A stretch of DNA of 8,703 nt from Oscillospiraceae bacterium. Lineage in GTDB: Bacteria > Bacillota_A > Clostridia > Oscillospirales > Oscillospiraceae. The translations under genes and the position numbers were made by a program. The notes beneath the pieces were generated by a model. That model searched no databases and was not told the DNA's origin. It saw only the letters and a program-made list of their open reading frames with translations. Shown here in pieces: positions 4,754 through 8,703 of this stretch (positions are counted from its first letter, which is position 1; each line of letters starts with the position of its first letter). Location of the stretch: contig JAFQPT010000253.1 in the NCBI GenBank assembly GCA_017411665.1, positions 1 to 8,703 on the forward strand, given 5' to 3'.

Positions 4754-4800
4754 TACTCACAAATCAGAAGAAAACATACTCACATATAATAAGAAAACAC
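4754..4800. repeat. Imperfect tandem direct repeat upstream of the antiporter promoter
   Basis: Two 24-nt units with a period of 23, TACTCACA plus AAGAAAACA, occupy 4754-4777 and 4777-4800 and agree at 20 of 24 positions. They lie about 65 nt upstream of the antiporter -35 box. This could be a regulator site or a chance duplication in AT-rich DNA. The remaining stretch 4801-4863 shows nothing else I can name. Confidence 0.5.
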
Positions 4801-4863
4801 CGAGTACAGGAACTTTAATAAAAAAGTAGCAGAATACAAGAGCATATTTGCACACTTCGTTCA

Positions 4864-4892
4864 TTGACTTTTGGTTTTCGAAGGATTATAAT
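4864..4892 (+). promoter_or_regulatory. Sigma-A promoter of the antiporter gene
   Basis: TTGACT (4864-4869) and a perfect TATAAT (4887-4892) have an ideal 17-nt spacer. The leader to the start codon would be about 74 nt. I see no riboswitch-like fold in it. Confidence 0.85.
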
Positions 4893-4972
4893 CTCAAGCC
4901 GCAAGAACAGTTTTGTTTTTACATGACGAAGTAATAGGCAGATATTCAATCAAATCAGAAAAGAGGGATTTT

Positions 4973-6148
4973 ATGGACTATACTTATCTGCTTGGCTTGG
5001 CGGTCATTTTACTCTCCACCAAACTGTTCGGTTTAGCAACCGAAAAAATTCATATGCCGCAGGTTGTCGGTGCTCTGTTGGCCGGTATTCTGTTAGGGCC
5101 AAGCGGTCTGGGCATTCTGGAAAGCACCGACTTCTTCGTAAAAACTGCAGAAATCGGCGTTATTCTTTTGATGTTTCTGGCCGGTATCGACACCGATCTG
5201 GAAGAAATGAAGCACACAGGTCTGCAAGCTTTTATCATTGCAGTATTTGGCGTTCTGTTCCCGATGGTTTTGTGTGGTGCAGTTTACTTTTTCTTCTTTG
5301 AAGAGCGATTCACCATGCACAATCTGTTGAAGGCTTCTTTTGTGGGCAGCGTTTTCTCTGCAACTTCTGTTGGCATTACGGTAGAAACCTTGAACGAAAT
5401 GGGCAAACTGAAAACCAAAACAGGCACTACACTCCTCAGTGCAGCTCTGATTGACGATATTCTCGGTATCATTGTTCTATCGTTCCTCACCGGCTTCAGT
5501 TCCGGAGACGGCAACCCAATCCTGGTACTGACCAAAATCGGAGGTTTCTTTGTATTCACTCTGTTGTGTGGGATTGTCGGAATGCACATTTTCCGTTCCA
5601 TTGCGGAAACCCATTGGCACAGCCGTCGTGTGGCAATTTGGGCACTTGCATTCTGTCTGCTGATGGCTTACTGTGCAGAAACATTTTTCGGAGTTGCAGA
5701 TATCACGGGTGCATTCTTTGCAGGCTTAATTCTGTGCAATATTTCGAAAACCCGTAAATTCGTAGCAAAGAAAATCGCCGTCACATCCTACATGGTATTC
5801 ACCCCTGTTTTCTTCGCAAGCGTCGGTATGAAAACCGATCTGACATCCATGAACGGAGAGATTTTCCTCTTTGCAGTCATTCTGATGATGGCTGCGGTCG
5901 TTTCCAAAATCGTCGGCTGTGGCTGCGCCGCACGTCTGACCGGCATGAAGCAGCATGAGTCTATTGTTGCGGGCATCGGCATGGTGGCTCGCGGTGAGGT
6001 TGCTTTAATGGTTGCGCAAAAAGGGATTGCTGCAGGTATGATTGAGCCTGCTGTCCTTCCTGCCGTAGTCATGAGTGTGATTGGTTGTGCACTGATCACT
6101 CCGATTCTGCTGAAGCTCACAATCACAAAACATCCGGAAATCGCATAA
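4973..6148 (+). CDS. Cation:proton antiporter, CPA2 family (Na+/H+ exchanger type)
   Basis: 391 residues from ATG 4973, with AGAGG (4962-4966) about 6 nt upstream. An in-frame TTG at 4913 would add 20 polar residues without an RBS and is rejected. The sequence is one Na+/H+ exchanger domain with about a dozen hydrophobic segments. VVGALLAGILLGPSGLG (31-47) is the CPA2 N-terminal signature, SATSVGITV (129-137) the unwound helix, ALIDDILGIIVLS (158-170) the ion-binding helix, and GMVARGEVALMVA (336-348) a conserved late segment. The Asp 161-Asp 162 pair resembles the Asp-Asp pair of the electrogenic antiporter NapA, rather than the Gln-Asp of KefC, which suggests Na+/H+ exchange for pH or sodium homeostasis. 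No C-terminal RCK/TrkA-N regulatory domain is present. It is a single-gene unit with its own promoter and terminator. Confidence 0.92.
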   Translation: MDYTYLLGLAVILLSTKLFGLATEKIHMPQVVGALLAGILLGPSGLGILESTDFFVKTAEIGVILLMFLAGIDTDLEEMKHTGLQAFIIAVFGVLFPMVLCGAVYFFFFEERFTMHNLLKASFVGSVFSATSVGITVETLNEMGKLKTKTGTTLLSAALIDDILGIIVLSFLTGFSSGDGNPILVLTKIGGFFVFTLLCGIVGMHIFRSIAETHWHSRRVAIWALAFCLLMAYCAETFFGVADITGAFFAGLILCNISKTRKFVAKKIAVTSYMVFTPVFFASVGMKTDLTSMNGEIFLFAVILMMAAVVSKIVGCGCAARLTGMKQHESIVAGIGMVARGEVALMVAQKGIAAGMIEPAVLPAVVMSVIGCALITPILLKLTITKHPEIA

Positions 6149-6189
6149 AAAAAACGTCAGTATGGAACTCCTCCACACTGACGTTTTTT
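6149..6189. terminator. Bidirectional terminator between antiporter and sodium symporter genes
   Basis: AAAAAACGTCAGT (6149-6161) pairs perfectly with ACTGACGTTTTTT (6177-6189); TGGA/TCCA can extend the stem inside the 15-nt loop. It begins at the base after the antiporter stop codon and ends two bases before the stop codon of the convergent gene, so it serves both. Confidence 0.9.
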
Positions 6190-6191
6190 AT

Positions 6192-7520
6192 TTAGAATGC
6201 AATCTTCAGAACCAGAGAAACAAGGCACAGAATCAGCGCACAGGGAACATACAGGAACTTGCCTGCAAAGTACCATGCATTGCCGTGAGGATTCTTGGCA
6301 CCCTTATTGATTTCGTGCATCAATTCCTCCTTCTTCATAACCCAGAACCAGGAGAACGCACCGAGAGTGGCTCCAATGGGAATAATGTAAATGGATACAA
6401 TATCCATCCAGGGACCCCACTTAAAGATAGGTTCCATGTTCAGACCGAAGCCCAGGCAAATGACGCACAATACTACCAGAACCACATTGCGGCTCAGCTT
6501 GGGGAAACGATATTCCAGAGATTCCGCAACCGCTTCAAACATATTCTGCAGAGAGCTGATGCCCGCAAAAATCATTGCAATATACAAAATAACAGCAAAC
6601 AGCTGCCCCAAAGGAATATCCTGCAAAATAGTAGGCAGCGTGACAAACAGCAGACCGGGGCCCGCTCCAACATCAAGACCGTATGCAAAGCATGCGGGAA
6701 TGATGACCAGCGCTGCAGTCAGCGCTGCGATGGTGTCAAACAATGCGGTACGGAGTGCCAAAGAAACGGTATCTTCCTTTTTATCCAGATAGGCACCGTA
6801 AACGATCATGCCGCTGCCGGTGACGGAGAGAGAGAAGAAAGCCTGTCCCATTGCCCAAACCCAAACCATAGGATCCTTCAGCTTCGCCCAGTCGGCAGTA
6901 AACATAAAGCGGTAGCCTTCAGAAGCACCGGGGAGCAGGGATACGCGAATGGCAAGGATTGCAAAAATAATGAAAAACACAGGCATCATGACCTTATTGG
7001 TCTTTTCGATGCTCTTTGCACCCAGCAGCAAAGTCAGCAGTGCACCCACAACTACAATGATATGGAAAGGAACCACGGAGTAATCCGTAGTGGACATTGC
7101 TTCAAACCATATTCCGGGATTGGTATGCATCAGTTCACCGGTGATAGAACTGACCAGCGCCTTCAAAATATACGCAATGATACACGCATAACCGATGGCA
7201 ATGCACAAAGACCCTGCCAGAGGCAGCCAGCCTAGCAAACCGCCTGCCTTGCCCATGGCTTCTCCGCGGGTAGCCCATGCGTTTTTGTAAGAACCCAGTG
7301 TGCCTGTCTGTGCACGGCGGCCGATTGCATATTCTGCGGAAAGGCCTACACAGCTAAACAGCACAATAAAAAACAAATATGCCACAAGGAAGGCACCGCC
7401 GCCATAAGAGCCCATCTTTGCAGGGAAGCCCCAAACATTGGCCATACCCACAGCAGAGCCGACAGCAGAAAGCAAAAAGCCCCATTTGCTGGCAAATTTA
7501 ATACGATGATTACGTTCCAT
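6192..7520 (-). CDS. Sodium-dependent transporter, NSS/SNF family
   Basis: 442 residues on the minus strand from ATG 7518-7520; AAGGAG (7530-7535) is 9 nt upstream. An upstream in-frame ATG at 7550 would place the RBS inside the gene, so it is rejected. It should import an amino acid or amine with Na+ through a LeuT fold. TM1 is GSAVGMANVWGFP (21-33) followed by GGGAFLVAY (40-48); TM6 is WVWAMGQAFFSLSVTGSG (220-237); TM8 contains AGISSLQNMFEAV (319-331); TM10 begins WMDIVSIYIIPIG (371-383). Length and hydrophobicity fit the shorter 11- to 12-helix prokaryotic members. Most relatives have N-x-W-R-F-P in TM1; here Gly 31 replaces the extracellular-gate Arg. The substrate cannot be deduced. It converges on the antiporter gene. 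Confidence 0.94.
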   Translation of the reverse strand: MERNHRIKFASKWGFLLSAVGSAVGMANVWGFPAKMGSYGGGAFLVAYLFFIVLFSCVGLSAEYAIGRRAQTGTLGSYKNAWATRGEAMGKAGGLLGWLPLAGSLCIAIGYACIIAYILKALVSSITGELMHTNPGIWFEAMSTTDYSVVPFHIIVVVGALLTLLLGAKSIEKTNKVMMPVFFIIFAILAIRVSLLPGASEGYRFMFTADWAKLKDPMVWVWAMGQAFFSLSVTGSGMIVYGAYLDKKEDTVSLALRTALFDTIAALTAALVIIPACFAYGLDVGAGPGLLFVTLPTILQDIPLGQLFAVILYIAMIFAGISSLQNMFEAVAESLEYRFPKLSRNVVLVVLCVICLGFGLNMEPIFKWGPWMDIVSIYIIPIGATLGAFSWFWVMKKEELMHEINKGAKNPHGNAWYFAGKFLYVPCALILCLVSLVLKIAF

Positions 7521-7550
7521 TATATAATACTCCTTAAATTGCTGAATCAT

Positions 7551-7579
7551 ACTTTATAACGAACCGCACCATTTGTCAA
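7551..7579 (-). promoter_or_regulatory. Sigma-A promoter of the sodium-dependent transporter gene
   Basis: On the minus strand a perfect TTGACA (7574-7579) is followed after 17 nt by TAAAGT (7551-7556). An overlapping TATAAA (7553-7558) would have a 15-nt spacer. The transcript start would be near 7544, just before the RBS at 7530-7535. Confidence 0.7.
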
Positions 7580-7633
7580 ATTAATCTTATCCATCTAAAG
7601 TATCTAAAATTTCGATGATTGCTGATTTAACCC

Positions 7634-7681
7634 ATAAAAGCACAAACTCCCGATGCTCACATCGGGAGTTTGTGCTTTTAT
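7634..7681. terminator. Terminator with 22-bp perfect stem after the DUF5131 gene
   Basis: The arms 7634-7655 (starting ATAAAAGCACAAACTCCC) and 7660-7681 are perfect 22-bp complements around the loop CTCA. On the minus strand the stem ends in CTTTTAT five bases after the stop codon of the DUF5131 gene. It separates that gene from the symporter promoter at 7551-7579. The rest of 7580-7633 holds nothing I can name. Confidence 0.85.
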
Positions 7682-7685
7682 AATG

Positions 7686-8408
7686 TTATTCACCGTTTTG
7701 AGCGACAAAGTCAATTCCCGCTTTCCTCGCCTGACTGCACAGGTCCTTTGTTTGCAGATGATAGCTTTTGCCTGCCTTGATAAAATGGGTGCCGCACTGC
7801 CGAAACTCGAAGGATACATTCTTACGGATGCACTGCTCTCGGATGTCCAACACCCAATCATAATGGAGGGGTCTTGCGTTGCGGTCGGATTCACCGCCCA
7901 CCACCACAAGCTCGATTCCATCCAGATATCGTTCTATGTCAATCCGCTCCAACAGGGGCTGGGCCGTAATACACTTGTGCTTGATGGGAAGTCTGCTGAA
8001 GATTTCCAGCTTATCATCTGCGTTTTTCTGATTCTCAATCGTGCAACCCACTACCACATTATCGTATCCCTCGCCCCAGTCGGAAGGGATACACGCCATA
8101 AATCGTCCGATTCGCTTAGTCAGAAACAAAAACGTACAGTCGGGCCGCTGCTTCATCATCTGCCAGCATTCATCTCGCCATTCATCCGCCTCTTCAATCA
8201 GAAAGTCCGTGGAAAAGCACGTATATACAGTCCCCGATTTCAGTTTCGGGTTTCCGTTTTTGAATCGTTCGATGGGCTTTTGGAAGTCTTTGGTTTTTAC
8301 AATATTTCTTGTGTTCACACCCCGTTTGGCATCGCCCTTATGGATATAACAATGCAGGCATCCATCACTGCATTTTCTGCATCCTCTCCACGGATTCCAC
8401 ATCGCCAT
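7686..8408 (-). CDS. DUF5131 (phage Gp37/Gp68-like) family protein with CX3CX2C motif
   Basis: 240 residues on the minus strand from ATG 8406-8408; GGGGAG (8418-8423) lies 9 nt upstream. The N-terminus WNPWRGCRKCSDGCLHCYI (4-22) matches the W-N-P-x-x-G-C-x-K-x-S-x-G-C-x-x-C-Y signature of the family. Later segments TFLFLTKRIGRFM (about 92-104), VVGCTIENQ and VVVGGESDRNARPLHYDWV are also typical. Cys 10, 17 and 20 are the family cysteines; an additional Cys 13 creates C13-x3-C17-x2-C20, the spacing of a radical SAM 4Fe-4S cluster. The biochemical role of the family is not known to me; relatives occur in phages and in bacterial chromosomes. There are no phage genes around it here. It is a single gene with its own promoter and terminator. 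Confidence 0.85.
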   Translation of the reverse strand: MAMWNPWRGCRKCSDGCLHCYIHKGDAKRGVNTRNIVKTKDFQKPIERFKNGNPKLKSGTVYTCFSTDFLIEEADEWRDECWQMMKQRPDCTFLFLTKRIGRFMACIPSDWGEGYDNVVVGCTIENQKNADDKLEIFSRLPIKHKCITAQPLLERIDIERYLDGIELVVVGGESDRNARPLHYDWVLDIREQCIRKNVSFEFRQCGTHFIKAGKSYHLQTKDLCSQARKAGIDFVAQNGE

Positions 8409-8440
8409 ATGCTCACACTCCCCGCATCATATTTATTTTA

Positions 8441-8469
8441 AGGATAATGGGTGCTATACACCCTGTCAA
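8441..8469 (-). promoter_or_regulatory. Promoter of the DUF5131 gene with a palindrome in the spacer
   Basis: On the minus strand a perfect TTGACA (8464-8469) and TATCCT (8441-8446) are 17 nt apart. The inverted repeat GGGTG/CACCC (8449-8463, centre CTATA) fills nearly the whole spacer, directly against the -35 box, where a repressor would block polymerase. Confidence 0.65.
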
Positions 8470-8497
8470 TAGGGATTCTTCTCTTCGATTCTGCCTA

Positions 8498-8526
8498 TTG
8501 TTTTCATATACTCTATACGATAAAAT
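8498..8526 (+). promoter_or_regulatory. Promoter of the right-end flavodoxin-fold gene
   Basis: TTGTTT (8498-8503) and TAAAAT (8521-8526) have a 17-nt spacer. The start site near 8533 lies about 22 nt before the start codon. It diverges from the DUF5131 promoter. Confidence 0.6.
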
Positions 8527-8554
8527 GAAATCGAAACTCGTTTGAGGTGGTATC

Positions 8555-8703
8555 ATGGCAAACTACAGTCTTTTCTTCAGTCCCACAGGCGGCACAAAGA
8601 AGATTGCCGACCTGCTGGCATCGCATTTGAGGGGTGAATACCTCGAAACCGATTTGTGCAGAGACATCGAACCCATGTCTTTCGATGTACATGACGTCTG
8701 TCT
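8555..8703 (+). CDS. Flavodoxin-fold protein, N-terminal part (probably flavodoxin-ferredoxin type)
   Basis: The first 49 codons are visible, from ATG 8555 with GAGGTGG (8544-8550) just upstream; the frame is open to the window end. The N-terminus YSLFFSPTGGTKKIADLLA (residues 4-22) is a beta strand plus FMN-phosphate loop of the S-P-T-G-x-T kind. That loop is common in clostridial proteins that carry a flavodoxin-like domain followed by two 4Fe-4S motifs, but the part that would carry clusters lies beyond the window. It would be a second redox protein of the same general type as the one at 1857-2618, although the two N-termini differ clearly. The flavodoxin fold is well supported; the fusion is inference. 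Confidence 0.75.
   Translation, partial: MANYSLFFSPTGGTKKIADLLASHLRGEYLETDLCRDIEPMSFDVHDVC

Noticed and set aside
4913..4972. N-terminal extension of the antiporter to a TTG codon
   Set aside because: The added 20 residues are polar, there is no RBS, and the internal ATG 4973 has AGAGG at the right distance and starts the first membrane helix.
6162..7235. A 357-codon open frame on the plus strand
   Set aside because: It is rich in Gln, Asn, His and Cys, starts inside a terminator and lies antisense to the NSS transporter gene; it is a mirror of hydrophobic codons.
7653..8441. A 262-codon open frame on the plus strand
   Set aside because: It is antisense to the DUF5131 gene, begins inside the 22-bp terminator stem and has no RBS or recognisable domain.

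Overview
The window looks like chromosomal DNA of an anaerobic, gut-type member of the Clostridia (Bacillota), perhaps an Oscillospiraceae or Butyricicoccaceae relative. The reasons are strong AGGAGG-type ribosome binding sites, sigma-A promoters of TTGACA/TATAAT type, several flavodoxin and flavodoxin-ferredoxin proteins, and intergenic GGCTCCCTTGCCTAAAGGGAGC-type repeats that I associate with such genomes. The taxonomic placement is inference; no 16S or other marker allows a firm call. I see no phage, IS, CRISPR or tRNA gene.

Left part (1-2618): a truncated NUDIX hydrolase gene on the minus strand diverges from a two-gene plus-strand operon, an FMN-dependent oxidoreductase with a Cys-rich motif followed by a bacterial PH-domain protein. 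This operon converges, through a bidirectional terminator at about 1617-1645, on a minus-strand operon made of a flavodoxin-ferredoxin fusion (EFR1-type) and a 62-residue membrane protein.

Middle (2653-4740): the trans-translation locus. smpB (most likely starting at TTG 2772), a cytoplasmic cyclophilin gene, and ssrA (tmRNA, 4277-4625) lie on the plus strand. The cyclophilin gene is bracketed by two copies of a 47-nt hairpin repeat, 637 bp apart, which differ at three positions; two of those differences are a compensatory T-A to C-G swap in a stem. Between copy 2 and ssrA lies a gene-free stretch of about 330 bp packed with inverted repeats. The last of them ends two bases before the mature tmRNA 5' end. 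SmpB and tmRNA together rescue stalled ribosomes; the predicted tag is Ala-NNNKSVLLAA.

Right part (4754-8703): a monocistronic CPA2-type cation/proton antiporter (plus) converges through a shared terminator on an NSS-family sodium-dependent transporter (minus), so two sodium-coupled membrane proteins sit tail to tail. Then comes a minus-strand DUF5131 (Gp37/Gp68-like) protein with a CX3CX2C motif, ending at a 22-bp perfect stem terminator. A divergent promoter region separates it from a flavodoxin-fold gene cut by the window end.

Most of the window is ordinary housekeeping and transport DNA. The parts least explained by known features are the structured region upstream of ssrA and the covarying repeat pair around the cyclophilin gene.
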